Notes: generated from the sequence alone by a model not told the origin. A stretch of DNA of 64,000 nt from Macrobrachium rosenbergii (GCF_040412425.1 NC_089742.1:75065625-75129624); one strand, 5' to 3'. Shown: positions 34,348-48,290, numbered from the stretch's first letter. Translations and numbers: made by a program.

Positions 34348-36472
34348 TCACTGTAATCCTGACTCTTCGTGCTGTTTCTTGTTTTCTCCTCCTCCATTGA
34401 AGAGTCTTGCATTTTTTTCCTCCCGACATGACGGGGCACAAGCGGAGGAGGGAGACGCGCCCTTACTGCTGGTGGGCGCCGCCCGGCGGCTTCGCTGCAC
34501 CCTCGGTGTCGCTCGGGCAGGCGCACTCCAATAAATAACCGCATTGTGGTACCTGCGGTTATACTCATCCAACCTGCAAAGTGCTACCATGCAGGTGCGA
34601 CACACGTACCGGCTGTCTCTCCTCTTGCCATTCATATGGCACACCCGGCACCGTTTCTGTCTGCCCCCTTCGATGAGCTCCAGTGTGTGATCTCCTGGCT
34701 GCAGCCGACACACAGGGTTGGCTACCCGACGGGACACTGGAATTCAAGGCGGCGGCACCTTCAGGCGGCGGCATCTTCAGGGGCAGTGTCATCATCAAGG
34801 TCGGCGGCAGCAGGGGCGCCCGGCAGGATGAGGGAATTATGATGTCGGGGTATCTCCGACATCTGACCTTTCTTCTCGGGGCAGAGCTGGAGCTCGGGGG
34901 CAGGGGCGCCGTTGGAAGGCCACTCCTCCGGATCGAAGTTGATGAGGGCATTCCCAGCCACCTCAAGAAACTGGATGTGGGTCAACCTCCGGCGTCGAAT
35001 TATACCCACAGTAAATGATGTAGGCATTCTGGAGGGCCAACTGATTGAGGTATTTGACGAGCTTGTGTCCACCTCCTGGTTCTCCTGGCGAAGGGATAAT
35101 ACTGAATGAGTTGATCAAAGAGATCAACTCCTCCCATGTGCCTGTTGTAGTGCCCGATGACAGTAGGGCGTTGGACCTGAAACTCCTCATACGTAACTTC
35201 GGCCCTGCCGGGCGTGTCTTCTTCTGCTGGGTGATCTCCTCTTGGATGGGCTCATGACTGCGTCGTAATCATGGGCACGCAGTCGGACCCCCTTCCAACA
35301 GATGACGAAGACATCTCCCTTCGCCGCCACTCTGTCTCTCCTCTTGCAAGATGTTGCGGGTGGCTAGCAAACCTCTTGAGGACATTCGGGGGCCCCACGC
35401 ACCAACCGAAGGGTACCACTGGCGTGCACACCTGCTTCATACAGTTCCTGGGCCAGGGATACCGAGTTATAATAATTATCCATAAACAGGTGGTATCCTG
35501 GTTACGGAAATGATTCAGAAGACCGAAGACAGTGTCACATGGCGTGGAGAAGACCCCAGAATACACCAAGAAGTCCACGACGTATCCAGTGTTGGCTTCC
35601 GTAATAAAAATAACTTTACACCATACTTCTTTGGCTTCTTCGGGTTGTACACTTTGATACTTAGACGCCTTTGTATGGCATCATACCCTCATCCAAAGAA
35701 AGGTTCTTTGAAGGAACCACGAGAGTCTGGCACCGTTCACGAATGAACTCCAACACTGGGCGGACTAAGATGAGGCGGTCGGGGTTATTCGGGGTATAGC
35801 CCTTCAGTTGAAGGCGTTGAAATACCTGTCCAACGCCAGGAAACTATCACGGGACATAATGCCGGCCACATTAGGCGTACAAAAAAAATTCCGCCTCAAT
35901 ATTGCCTGGCGTCAGCAGCAGGCATCATCCCAAAGAATATGTGGAGCCCCAAAAAAAGTGCACCATGTCCGTGAGGTTGCAGCCCGCCAGCGGTGCGACA
36001 ACGTCATCCGCAATTCCTCACGGCAGTACCAAGCGTAATCTACCGTCTCCGCAACCAGGAATTCAAGCAATTCCAGCGTCAGGAAAAGCTGAATGAACCC
36101 CAGTACCGTGAGAGGCACAGGGGCGGTCAGTCCAGGTACTGCCGTGAATGGGTGCATGTTAGGTGGGGTGGGGTCCTCCGACCACCCCTCATCACTTTTG
36201 GGCGAATGGCCTTCACCTGAGCTGCGCGACGTTGCGACCTTCACGGGTTTGCGCTCGGCGCGCCAAGACGTGCTGCAGGCACGTCTTCGCACTCTCACAC
36301 TCCCAGCTGGGCCGTCTCCTTCACTTTCCCCATCACTTTCTGTTTCGTCCCCACCAGCCACAATCGAGTCATCCTCTTCCTCCTCCAACTCACTTTCTCC
36401 CTCGTGGGCACTAAACCCACTAAACTCTAATTCACTTTCCTGCTGAGGATCCGTCACGGACATTGGTGGCAA
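34348..36472 (-). pseudogene. piggyBac transposase, frameshifted
   Basis: Read from 36472 down: an acidic N-terminus (EFSGFSAHEGESELEEEEDD), then FTAVPGLTAPVP and IQLFLTLELLEFLVAET, the conserved DDE_Tnp_1_7 start. In other frames follow SLDEGMMPYKG (first catalytic Asp, near 35690), FMDNYYNSVSLAQELYEAG (second Asp, near 35485) and YNRHMGGVDLFDQ (third Asp region, near 35120). The C-terminus has CRVCHMNGKRRDSRYVCRTC (34640-34570), the Cys-rich finger. At least four frameshifts break the protein, yet the catalytic Asp residues survive. The enzyme would excise and reinsert at TTAA (family knowledge). Confidence 0.88.
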
Positions 36473-37458
36473 ATATTCGTCATCGCTGGCGTCAGGCGTT
36501 ATGTCGTCATCACTAGATGACCAACTACCACGAAATCAGGACTTCGACCTGCTCTCGTCGAGCTCCAACAAGTACTCATCAATGTCCTTCTGTTGGAGGC
36601 CTCCCAAATGTTTTCGGATGCCCCTCAGGACACCCTGATGCTTCCTAGGGGTCATAAAAGGCGGGATGTGGTCCTTGGTAGCCATAGGTCACACGTGGCG
36701 AACAACACGCTGCTGAGAAGCTGGGTCACTCTGGTTGCTGGGTCCTTCTCCAGCATCCAAGTCCAAAACTCGCCTCACACGCTCACTTCCGACAGGCAAT
36801 GTGCGCCTTTCACGCTCCTGGCGCTTTGCGACATCTCTGCAAGCGTTCTGTTGCAGCACGAATTCGCTAACATTCGCAAAAGTTCAGCAAAACACGCGTC
36901 TGCGTCAAAAATATCGCTCCAAGGCGCTACTCTGATGCTCTCTGATGCGAGATGGGGAAATTCGGCGCATGCGGCGTCTGGGTGACGCTCAGAAACAAAA
37001 CAACAGCTGGATCCGTGAACTCCCAGCATCTGCCGGCGCGGGATTTGAAATCTTCCGCATAAACTAGGCCTATAATTATTTTTCCGTGAATATTTAAAAA
37101 AGCATTTTCAGTCAACGTTTGCAACGCCCACTCGGCATTCGACAGACAATTTTGGACGGCGTTTAAAAACGCCCAACAGGCGTTAAGGGTTAATTGTTCA
37201 AACAACAAAAAAAAAAAACCCTCTAAAAATGCTTGAACCTGCCTATTCTAATAGTTTTATCGTGAAAATGTATTTAGTTACAAAAATAATATGAAAATAA
37301 GGTAATTAGTGAATATTTCGCTAAGAAAAATTCCAAGAATAGGAGAATTTTCCACAAATAATGTGGATATATGCTCCGCAGAAAAATCTGTGAATAGCTG
37401 AAGCCACGAATCCAGAACCGTGAATAGGCGTGGGTCAACTGTACAGCAGTTCTATATA

Positions 37459-37681
37459 CAGTAATAGCACGAACTTGCGCGATTCGAGTTGCACGAATTC
37501 ACAGACACACAAATTTTTTATTGGAACCTAACTAATGGTCATACACAAATTTTTCACAGACACACGAACATTTCTGAACACTGAGAAACCCTGCAAAAGT
37601 GTTTAATTTTTTTATGTAATTTATAAGTTTTCAAGCTTTTATGTGTATATCAAATAACATTAAATATTATTAAAAGTAATA

Positions 37682-37741
<60 letters not shown>

Positions 37742-38098
37742 TAGTGAGAGGAATTTTTTATGGTACATGTAAAAAGGTATGTTTATTTGTATGAAAAATA
37801 AATTTTTTAACTAATAATATGTACTAATTTTCAAATATTAATAAGATTAATAAAATTAAATAATAATAATGATAATAATAACAATAATGATATTAATAAA
37901 ACTGTAATACAAAATTCGTATTATCTTGAATAAACAAATTCTTCCCTCATCTTTTGTAAGAAGTGGAAGGCAAAAGCTGTCAGATGTCATTTAACATGAC
38001 AAGAATGGGAGTGTTGCTAATCAGTGGTCAAATTTTTCTTGTAATTCTCTCTCTCTCTCTCTCTCTCTGTCCGTAATAATTCATAAAAAATGAGTGAG
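37459..38098 (-). mobile_element. Family D TA-flanked element, truncated copy 3
   Basis: It starts after TA with CAGTAATAGCACGAACTTGCG, the reverse complement of the right ends at 43558 and 46963. It runs through ATTCACAGACACACAAA, a (CT)n tract at 37684-37735 and TCTTTTGTAAGAAGTGGAAG, in inverted orientation to 46275-46963. It stops near 38098 where DIRS sequence begins. Confidence 0.72.
37684..37735. repeat. (CT)n microsatellite inside family D copy 3
   Basis: This pure CT run is the counterpart, on the opposite strand, of the GA runs in the other family D copies. Confidence 0.95.
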
Positions 38099-38105
38099 TC
38101 CCGCC

Positions 38106-39520
38106 TCACATTCGTATGTATGTTAGGGCTGTGGCATTGGCTGAATGGACTACCACAGCCTCATTGTGAACTAGGGTCAGGAAGCACTGAAGCCCTAAGT
38201 GAATTGCTTTCAGCTCTCTGGCATTGATGTGAAGATTCTGTTCTTCCAGCAACCACATCCCAGAAACTTTCTTGTTCTCTAAGAGGACTCCCCAACCTAG
38301 AACTGAGGAGTCTGAATAGAAGTCTAGGTCTGGGCTCAGAGGATGAAGGGCTTTCTTCCGAAAATCTACATTCGGACCACCACCATGCTGGTACGACTTG
38401 ATCTCTGGGTTTAAGGGAAACACGTAGGTGTCCAGCTGTGATTCCATGTCCCAGTTGGCCTTGAGGAAGATTTGCAAAACTCTCATGAGAAGTTTGCCTT
38501 ACTTGACTCAAGTCTTGATGGATGACAGTCCCCAGTAGGCTCATCCACTGATGGGCCGAGCAAGACGAAGGGGCTAGGAGTTTGTGGGCTGTCTGAAGGC
38601 AGCTGGTGATTCTCTTGGTAGACGGAAAGGCCTGAAAAAACTTCAAGTTGAGACTCATCCCCAAATAGAGGAGCTCTTGCAATGGGGCCAACTGGGACTT
38701 CTGAAGGTAGACAACAATTCCCAGTTCCTGAGAGAGATGATGTTCAAGTCCTTCATGCACTTTTCCTTCAAAGTGGGATCGAAGAGGCAAGTCGTCCAGA
38801 TATAGACTGACGTTTATGGCTCTTCAAATGAAGTCATTTGCTATAGGAGCGAGGACTCAAGTGAACACTTGAGGTGCCGAAGAGGGGCCGAAGCAAAGAG
38901 CCTGAAAATGGAAGATTTGGCTGGCGCCGGGCACTTGGGAGCTGGTACCGGGCGCTCCGAGAGAAGACAGGCGTTTAGAAGTTGACGTGGGACGCCTGAG
39001 AGTGTCCTGGAAGACGAACCTTTAATACTTCCTCGAGTCCAGGTGGATGGGGAAGTGGAAGGATGCATCCTGCATGTCCAAGGTTACCATCCAGTCGCCC
39101 TGTTGAATGGATGAAAGGACTGAATGGTTCGCCTCCATCTGAACTTTGTCTGTTGGATGAAGAGAATGAGGGAGCTTACGTTGAGGGCTGGTCTCCAAAA
39201 CCCCGATGATTTGGGGACCACAAACAGACAGTAGTAGAAGCCCTAGAGTTGATGTCCTTGACCTCTTCTGTGGCTCTCTTTTGAAGGAGAGAGGAGACCT
39301 CCTCCGAAAGGGCAGAATGTGTTTTTCCCCAGCCTCTTGAGTGGGCCATCAAAATGATAGGAGAAGGGACTAAAGGGGTTTCTCCATGAATGGAATGGAG
39401 TAGCCCTCCCTCAAACCTTGACAATCTAATGTTCTGTCCCTCTGTTGCTCCACTTCTCCTGAAACTTGAGAAGACTGGCTCCCACCTGTGCACAGAGGAC
39501 TTCTTCCTCATTCTTGGGCA
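38106..39520 (-). pseudogene. DIRS reverse transcriptase/RNase H, frameshifted
   Basis: RT shows GDWMVTLDMQDASFHFPIHL (near 39090, followed by a stop), then LYLDDLPLRSHFEGK (near 38800), an intact YxDD box, and LQKSQLAPLQELLYLG. RNase H shows LDFYSDSSVLGWGVLL (first Asp), INARELKAIHLGL (Glu) and VVHSANATALTYI, where the expected Asp is Ala. So RT kept its catalytic pair while RNase H lost one acidic residue. At least three frame breaks are seen. Confidence 0.8.
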
Positions 39521-39989
39521 AGGACTTGAGCTCCTCTTGATAGTTCTGGCTGAGAAGCGGACACTGGAGCGGGTCCTAGACTGGACTTGGGCTTACTCCC
39601 ACAAAACGGATGTTTGCTGGAGAGGAGAGACTGTCTTAGGAACAAACGCGGACGAATCCTCGGGGTGTTTGGAGGAATAACCCAGAAGATCCTAAGTCGA
39701 CTTCTATTGGAGGTCCGACTTCCGGGCCTGAGAGACTCCTTTAGTGGAACGGGAGCACCAAACAATTCTTTTCTTCAAAACCCCCAAAAAGAAAAGAACT
39801 GCAAGTTCAACAGAGCCATCCTTGATGGTCTTGACTGCATGAGAATGGACTCCTAACCAGTCCGAGGCGAAGTCTCCAACTAAATCGTGCAATCTTGAAT
39901 CTTCTTGGCTAGTGCTCTCACCATCCAGTCCAAGGAACTGAAAACTACAAACCACTCAGAGGTCTCTGACAAGGAGGTCCAGTTCTGTC

Positions 39990-40960
39990 AACGAAAAAAT
40001 GTAATTTTCACCAATGAAAATGTCTAGTGTTGGGAAGCAGGAGCTTCCCTGGTGGTGTAGTAAAGACACCTCCTACGGATTAAGTGCAAGGGAGGAGAGA
40101 CGAAGGAAATCTTACCTTGCTCCCTCTTAACAGAAAACCAAACTTCAAAATCCTTGAGTGCCTTCCTAGAAGACCAGGAAAGCACCACTGTGGGGAGCCT
40201 AGGTCTGTCATTTGAATGGCTCCTCATTAGGAAGATTGAGGTAGGCAAGACCAGGGCTAGCTAAAGCCAAAAAAGGGATGGGAAACTAGCTTGCCCGCCA
40301 ACATTTAAGGAGAGTTGCATAGGCCAGAAGACCCGCAGTCGGAAACGGGCACTTGGCACTCCTAGCAGTATATTGATACTTAAGAGTTGGCGCTCAGAAG
40401 CGGGCCCTAGGCAACTGGCACCAAGTACTTGGCAACTGGCGCTGGGCACTTGGAAACTGGCGGCGGATGCTCAGGAGCTGGCATTGGGCGCTTGTGAGAA
40501 GATGGGCGCTTGAAAGAAAACCACAAGTGCCTGAGCAGGACTGTTGGGCGCTTGGGAGCCAAATACGGCTGCAGGAAGGTTGAGGACTCCTTAAACCACT
40601 AACTGGGCAGCAAAGAGCAGCCCACATCTTCTGCGTGCCTCTTTAATGGATGAAACAAAACTAGAGAGCACTTGCAGTGCCTCCCAATCTGGGCTGGAGT
40701 CTTGCAAGTCTGACAACAACTGGAGCAAATCCAAGATGCCTTTCCTGCGGCTGTCTGTTGAAACCTGGGATATATGCGCAACAGGTTCAACTGAAGGGGA
40801 AGCAACCCGTAGACAAACCCCACCAGCCTCCCTTGGACTTCTGGCATTTCTTCTCCCAGGTTCAGGGGAGCAGGACAAAGACCTTTGTACAGGAGAACCG
40901 GCAGGACAAGAAGCCACCTCCTCCACTTAAGGGGAGCGCTGACTCCACAAGGCTCCAATA
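39990..40960 (-). pseudogene. DIRS ORF1 (gag-like) remnant
   Basis: Overlapping short frames carry KALKDFEVWFSVKREQG, the segment shared with the other DIRS ORF1s, and a low-complexity region (QLPSAQRQLPSTW-like) encoded by repeats of GGCGCTTGG/ACTTGGCA words. The upstream end (40736-40925) is homologous to 47297-47490. No intact frame remains. Confidence 0.6.
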
Positions 40961-41461
40961 TAAAGTAAGTCCTTGTAGCTTCCTTATGAGTGAAGGGATT
41001 TGCTTCAATTTTACCATAATCTTTAACTAATAACGAAAATCTCCTACATGGGAAATCTAGAAATTCGACTTCTAAGTTAATTTATTTTGCATTTGGCAAA
41101 AAGATTTCAAAACTTTTCAAAAATAATATGCAAAAAAAAAAAAATCTTTTCAATCTGAAATAAATTTCCCATGTACGAAATCAAGATATGTAGTTATACT
41201 ACACTCTGTAACAGTTTGATCAAGTTTGATTCCTTCTTCTTGGGGTTAAAAGCTTTTATTTTTGAAAAAACCAAGTTTTGAGAAAACGGCAAAAGAAAAA
41301 TATTTTTGGTTATTTTGTAATAACTATGAAACTATGACACTTAGAAGGCCAATTTTTGCACAACAACTATTTTGTCATATAAGAAATATGCCCTGAAATT
41401 TTCGATATAATCAAATGAATAGAAATGTGCTCTCTCGATTTATATGTTACCTAAAATTTGC

Positions 41462-41915
<454 letters not shown>

Positions 41916-42451
41916 ATACTTCAAAATTCTGTGTTGAGGTTAGGTTCTGGCCCCTAGTGCAAGGTGAATTTTCGTAAGTTTGGCATGGGCTTTTAAAATG
42001 CTAATAAATGTTTATTTCCAGAGTTTAAGTACTAAATATGACCTAATCATGCTCATTTTAAAGCTAACTTTTAAATGAACTAATTTATTTAAAATTTAGC
42101 TTATTACCCTTAAAAAGGAATACAGTAAATGGTTGACATAAAAATTGAGTACTGCACAGTTTAATAATAGCGCATTTACAGTAGGTGCGTCACGTATACT
42201 AATGTTACCCCTAATTCATGGGATGCAGTTTTCTTTGTCACTTAGAGTAAAAGCTGTTTTCTTTGCGTCACTAGGCAAAACGTCACAGTTAACAAAAGTA
42301 CAATTCCATAAAACATCGAAAACATGTACATAATGTTTGTAGAAGGTAGTACAGTGCAGGTAAAATTCAATCAATTTAAAATTATATACTGTACAGGTAA
42401 TGACGTACAGAGAATAATAAGTTGTAAACATATGTTTGAGCGCTAACTACG

Positions 42452-42453
<2 letters not shown>

Positions 42454-42526
<73 letters not shown>
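42454..42526. repeat. (GA)n microsatellite in family D copy 1
   Basis: This pure GA run of about 73 bp lies inside copy 1. Confidence 0.97.
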
Positions 42527-42528
<2 letters not shown>

Positions 42529-43144
42529 CTGTAATAAAGTAACTGTACTGCTTTTGTATTGTATTTATGCGCAAATATATAAATACAAATTTTCCATTCT
42601 GATTTTACACCTAAAAACACGAAAACTTAAAAATTATACACACTTTCTACAGGGTATCATCTTTGAAAAATGCAAGGGTATCACATCTTGTAAAAGTACA
42701 CCAACTGAACGTGCTGTAATTACATGCACATACAGATTGCACCAGTACTTTTCTCCGGGGTGAACAGAGTAATTTTCAAAGAATGACACTTATACAACTC
42801 TTAGTTACATCTCTGATATTACATTAAAGAATTCATTTTATCAAATGAGCGCGACTGAGCAACCTCATCTCAAGGTCATGTAAAGTCCTTGTGACAAAGA
42901 CTTTGCAAATGGACATAATACTTGTATGATATTTATGTACAGAAATAAAAATATAAATTTTCCATATCGATTTTACAGTTAAAAGCATGAAAACTTATAA
43001 ATGTACTTCAAACATTAAACAAGCATTTTCTGCAGGGTATCATCTTTGAAAAGTGCAATAACTTTGCAAATGGGTGTCACATCTTGTAAAAGTACACTAA
43101 GTGAATGTGCTGAAATTACCTTTGCATCATATTTATGCTTGTAC

Positions 43145-43390
43145 AAAAAATAAAAATAATACATTTTCGATACAGATTGTACACATGAAAGCATGAAATG
43201 CGTTTTTCATAGAGATTTTACACATGAAAGCATGAAATGCATTTTTTCATGGAGATTTTTGCACATTAAAACATCATATGCATTTTTCATACAGATTTTA
43301 CACATAGAAGCATGAAATGCATTTTTCATACAGATTTTACACATAAAAGAATGAAATGCATTTTTTCATACAGATTTTACACATAAAGCA
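43145..43390. repeat. Tandem repeat, ~45-bp unit, about five to six copies
   Basis: The unit contains CAGATTTTACACATAAAAGC and ATGAAATGCATTTTTCATA, with small length changes between copies. It lies within family D copy 1. Confidence 0.85.
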
Positions 43391-43565
43391 TGAAAACTTG
43401 TAAATTACTTAAAAAATTAAACACCCACTTCTGCAGGGTTTCTCGAGAATTTCGTGTGTCTGTGAAAAAATCGCGTATGCCCATTAGTTTAGGTTCCAGT
43501 GAAAAGTTTGTGTGTGTGTGAATTGCAAACAACGAATCATGTAAGATCAGTATTACTGTATATAC

Positions 43566-43783
43566 TATTTGAACTTTGCAACCATATATTTTGAGCACTT
43601 CCTTCTATGCCCCTGTTCACTAGTAAAATATGGATGCATGATGAGTTACAAGTGTATATATACAAAGAATATGTAGGTGTGACAGTATATATACTCTTGT
43701 AACACATCACCTCCCCATATTTTACCAGTGAACAGGGGCACAGAAGGCAGTGCTCGAAATATATGGTTGCAACATTCAAATAA
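43566..43783. repeat. Foldback palindrome with ~98-bp arms
   Basis: Left arm 43566-43663 and right arm 43686-43783 are reverse complements with a handful of mismatches; for example TGCCCCTGTTCACTAGTAAA pairs with TTTACCAGTGAACAGGGGCA. The central spacer is about 22 bp. It immediately follows the right end of family D copy 1. There is no coding frame. It may be a foldback-type element. Confidence 0.85.
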
Positions 43784-43786
43784 TGT

Positions 43787-45035
43787 TTTATGGGCCTTTT
43801 TTATATTTATATTATACTGTTGTATTAAAAGTTTTTTCATAACAAAAATTCATTAACATATGCTATCAATATAATGTTTTCTCCATAACCTATAAAAAAT
43901 AGTATATACTACCTATAAAAAAATAGTACGCTATATGCTATCACTGTGAATTTTCTTCGTAATAAATAAATGATAAAAATAAATGCCCTAATGAGGTTAG
44001 GCCAGGACATGGTGTTCTAGGAAAGGTTTGTTCTCATCGTTTCACACTAACCCTAAAGTTTTCCTCATAATCTATAAAAATATATGCTATCAATATAAAT
44101 TTTCTACATAACCTACATACACTATCACTGTTGTACATGTTTTCCATTCAGATATTGGAGAAGCAAATAAACAAACAACTGCGAGGATAAAGTAAACAAA
44201 CGCTGGACAACCAAGCCTACACATCACGAGTCAGACGACAACTCACTGCAGTAAAATCAAGCTTTGTGGTCTTCTATAATTATACAATATAACCTACACA
44301 AGTCACAAGTCAGATGACAACTCACCGCAGGAAAATCAAGCTTTGTGGTCTTTTATAATCATATAATATATTATGAAATATAGTAATCACTAATTAGAAT
44401 GCCACTAATGTAAATATCACTAATACAGGAAAACAAATCCCTTACTTTGATATGGGTGTTCTGGTGTTGTTGCTATCCCAGCAGGCGAAACAATTCCCGT
44501 TTGCTTCGTCCCTCTCTTGTAACAAACTTACGAGACGCAATCGTTCAAATTTCTCCTTCATAAGAGTGGTACTTCTTTTGCTTATGGCAATGGAATTGTG
44601 TGAATGCACTACACAGTAAGAAAATCCGAAAGGAAATGCGTCACAAAGCACTGGGATATCACTTGAACCAGAAACAGTTACTACACACAAATGAAATGGT
44701 TTATTGTTTGGAATTGTTACCCACTTATATAATTTCATATCTGCGAAAATACGCAGTAAAAATATGTCAATAAATATAAAATATTATATGTATACTAGTT
44801 GCCATGGTACATCTCTGATAAGTTCAAAATATCGAGATACATAGATATTTACTTTTTTTATATTTTTCTAGAGAACGAACAAGCTCTTATCGTAGAAAAT
44901 AGGTAGTTTTAGTAGGATACTAAAGTAAATTTCTCACTTTCTACTATCCAAAATAGGCAAGTCATACAAATATTGTACGGCAATCTGTCACTCAGTGTCG
45001 CTCACAGGGGTATATCGCATGGCAATATTGAGATA
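43787..45035. other. Intron sequence with an ~80-bp tandem duplication
   Basis: A segment with CAGACGACAACTCACTGCAG and AATCAAGCTTTGTGGTCTT at about 44228-44290 is repeated at about 44308-44368 with few changes. The frame at 44442-44738 on the minus strand (98 codons) has no recognised motif. Nothing else was found. Confidence 0.5.
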
Positions 45036-45592
45036 CAGTCATACTTGAACTTACACGAGGTTAGGTTCCAGAACCCCTCGCGCAGGGTGAATTTTCGTAA
45101 GTTTGGCATGGTCTCTAAAAATGCTAATAAATGCTTATTTCTAAAGTTTAAACACTAAATATGCCTAATCATGCTCCCAAATTATTAAGTTAACTTTTAA
45201 ATGGAATTAAAGTTACTGTAATTTCATTTAAAAGTTAGCTTAATACATTGCCCTTAAAAAAAGAGAAATAAATGGTTTTATAAAAATTGAGAGCTGTAGA
45301 GAATTTTCTCTCTCCCCTTCCAACCGATCTATTTTTAGAATCGTCTCAACCTCTTTTTAGCAACTTTTTTATTCTGCGTCTCTTTCTCTTTGTTCTGAAA
45401 TGCTTTTTCATGAACAAACAATGTTTTATATTCTGACTAATACAACTCTTAGTTATTATGTCTCTATGTTTTAGAACGTATTTGCAACACTAGTGCATTT
45501 AAACTTCGTAGAAGTACAGGTCAAATTAGATCAATTTAAACTATCTACTGTACAGGTAAAGATGTACAGAGAATTAATAAGTTGTAAAAATA

Positions 45593-45625
<33 letters not shown>

Positions 45626-45700
45626 CCAACACGAACGGTAAAGAATCGTCTGGTTCAAGGGTTGTCCTTACTTAAGAGAGTGAAATTATTTATCAGTTAT

Positions 45701-45792
<92 letters not shown>

Positions 45793-45831
45793 TACTTGAA
45801 ATGTCAAGCTATATTATTTATGAATTACAGT

Positions 45832-45877
<46 letters not shown>

Positions 45878-46274
45878 AGCTTAATACATTACCCTTAAAA
45901 AAGAAATAATTGGTTGACTTAAGAATATAGTGTGTGACTTTCCCCCACTCCACCAATCTATTTTTAGAAGTCTTCTCAACCCCATTTTTACAATCTATTT
46001 TCAGAAGTCTTCTCAACCCCGTTTTTACAAACTTTTTTTATTCTGTCACTTTCTCTTTGTTCTGAAATGCTCTATGTCTCTATGTTTTAGAACTGCTTGC
46101 ATTTACAGTTTGTAAACGGTACAGGTAAAATTAGATCGATTCAAAATTATCTACTGTACAGTTAAAGACATACAGAGAAACAGTGCAGTAATACGTAGGT
46201 TGGCTAACTTCAACGAGAGAGAGAGATAACAGTTGTCCTTACTTAAGAGAGTGAAATTTTTATGAATTATTACG

Positions 46275-46348
<74 letters not shown>

Positions 46349-46634
46349 ATTACAAGAAAAATTTGACCACTGATTAGCAAAACTCATTCTTGTCATGTTA
46401 AATGACATGTCTGACAGCTTTTGCCTTCCACCTTCTTACAAAAGATGAGGGAAGAATTTGTTTGTTCAAGATAATACAAATTTTTGTATTACAGTTTTAT
46501 TATTACTATTATTATTATTATTATTATTATTTAATTTTATTAATCTTATTAATATTTGAAAATTAGTACATATTATTACTTAAAAGTTTATTTATCATAC
46601 AAATAAACATATCTGTTTACATATTCATCTCACT

Positions 46635-46725
<91 letters not shown>

Positions 46726-46963
46726 TATTACTTTTAATAATATTTAATGTTATATTTAATTTTACACATAAAAGCTTGAAAACTTATAAATTACATAAAA
46801 AAATTAAACAAACACTTTTGCTGGGTTTCTCAGTGTTTGAGAATGGAAATGTTCGCGTGTCTGTGAAAAACTCGTGTATGACCATTAGTTAGGTTCCAAT
46901 AAAAAATTCGTGTGTCAGAATTCATTGCAACTTTCTGAATCGCATGTAAGTTCAGTATTACTG
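45036..46963 (+). mobile_element. Family D TA-flanked inverted-repeat element, copy 2 (1928 bp)
   Basis: TA lies on both sides (45034-45035 and 46964-46965). The left end is CAGTCATACTTGAACTTACA and the right end TGTAAGTTCAGTATTACTG. It carries at least five GA runs (45596-45623, 45704-45788, 45834-45875, 46277-46345, 46636-46722) separated by repeated modules such as TTAGCTTAATACATT. This copy is in the same orientation as copy 1 and inverted relative to copy 3. Confidence 0.78.
45596..46722. repeat. Series of (GA)n microsatellites within family D copy 2
   Basis: Five long pure GA tracts lie between modules of the element. The CT/GA strand agrees with the orientation of each family D copy. 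Confidence 0.95.
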
Positions 46964-47284
46964 TACATAGATGCATATTTACTCTGATATTACATTTTTG
47001 AGAGAGAGAACCAGTTTTTATTGTAGATATGTGTATTTTTGTAGAAAAGTAAAGTATATTTCTCACTTCCACCTAAGAAGTCATACAGAAAGTTTCCGAC
47101 AATTTTTGCTCAATGCCACTCAAATGCCGGTAAATCACGGTGAAAAAAATGTAAAATAACCCACTTAAAATTTTTTTAGCAATAATATTTCAGGACATGT
47201 TTATTTAGACATATACCAGTCCAAACCTGTAAAAAACTAAAAATCGATAATTCCTCAAAATTCACCGATCTGCGCACCCCTTAA

Positions 47285-48290
47285 AAATCTATCAAGATGC
47301 GTTTCCAGTGGCTGTCTGCCGATACCTGGAAATGCGCAACAGGTTTGACCAAGGAGGCAGCTCCCTGTGGGCCAACCCCATCAGCCTCCACTGGACTTTC
47401 TATATGTCTCCTCCCAGATTCAGGGAGAGCAGGACAGTGAGCTTGGTCTAGGAGAGCCGATGGGACGAGTAACCATCTCCTCCACTAGCACAACACTATC
47501 AATTGTCACTTTGCGGGAAGTGGCGTACTCTGAACACGTTTTCCCATAAACGCCTTCAGTAATGCATCTAATTCCGCCACTGCATCACTAGAAGCTTAAT
47601 TATCTTGTCAAAACTAGACTCTAGACTGGCAACACCATTGCGTTCGGAATTGAGGGAGCCAAGCGCAAGAGTAGGTGGTTAAAAATAGGAGGGCTAGTAG
47701 CAGGAGAAAAATTAGGAAGAGGGGAAGAAGGAATAGCAGAGCTTTCTTCTAACCTAGGCTAGGGGAGAATTCTAGGCTAAGGGAAGCTCATTTCTCAGCT
47801 CTAGAGGCTACTTCCTTTTCTATCACTCTCTAACTTGTTCATCATTACATGTAGCACAAGCTTACTCCCAACTATACTTCCACCCACTACAATAACTGCA
47901 AACTGTATGAGAATCATATGAAGAACTGATTAATCTGGTTTGCAAGTTTTGCAACAACAGTGAAACTAGGTGAACCTGAATAATAACCAAAGAACTAGAA
48001 AAATTAAAGCTTGAAGGCTACTCAAATAAGTGATAATACTTCACCAAAAGCCAGACATACACCCGAAAATCAGTAAACAAAAGCTGCAGCAAACCCCCGA
48101 TGTTACTCAAGTGCCGGCAGAAACACAATGAGGCTATCTGCTAAGTTGTTTCGAGTACTCCCGTTAGTGGGTGGGGCTCGTACCTACACTAAATTATCGA
48201 AGCACTACCGCGACTTTTGAATTTAGGCTGCCGTGTTTAGAAACCTATAGCTATGTAATTATATGGTAAGTTACTTATATGAAAACATAT
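47285..48290 (-). mobile_element. DIRS-type 5' end fragment (terminal repeat plus ORF1 start)
   Basis: The right side (about 48110-48290) has AGTGGGTGGGGCTCGTACC, then ATAGCTATGTAATTATATGG and TAAGTTACTTATATG, resembling the left terminal repeat of the DIRS element at 15.7-15.9 kb. The left side (47297-47490) is about three-quarters identical by eye to 40736-40925, part of another DIRS ORF1. The orientation is minus. This is a 5' fragment of a second DIRS copy. Confidence 0.65.

Larger units (their letters stand above)
38100..40960 (-). mobile_element. DIRS-type retroelement fragment (ORF1, RT, RNase H)
   Basis: Read from 40960 down, an ORF1-like region, RT and most of RNase H are present. 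The element is cut near 38100, inside or just after RNase H, and no recombinase or terminal repeat follows. ORF1 contains short GGCGCTTGGGA-type repeats (40390-40570) as in the other copies, and KALKDFEVWFSVKREQG (near 40120). The frames are broken. It lies in the large SREK1 intron in the same orientation as the gene. Confidence 0.8.

Noticed and set aside
43566..43783. microRNA precursor
   Set aside because: The arms are far longer than a typical precursor and there is no evidence of expression; a foldback repeat is simpler.
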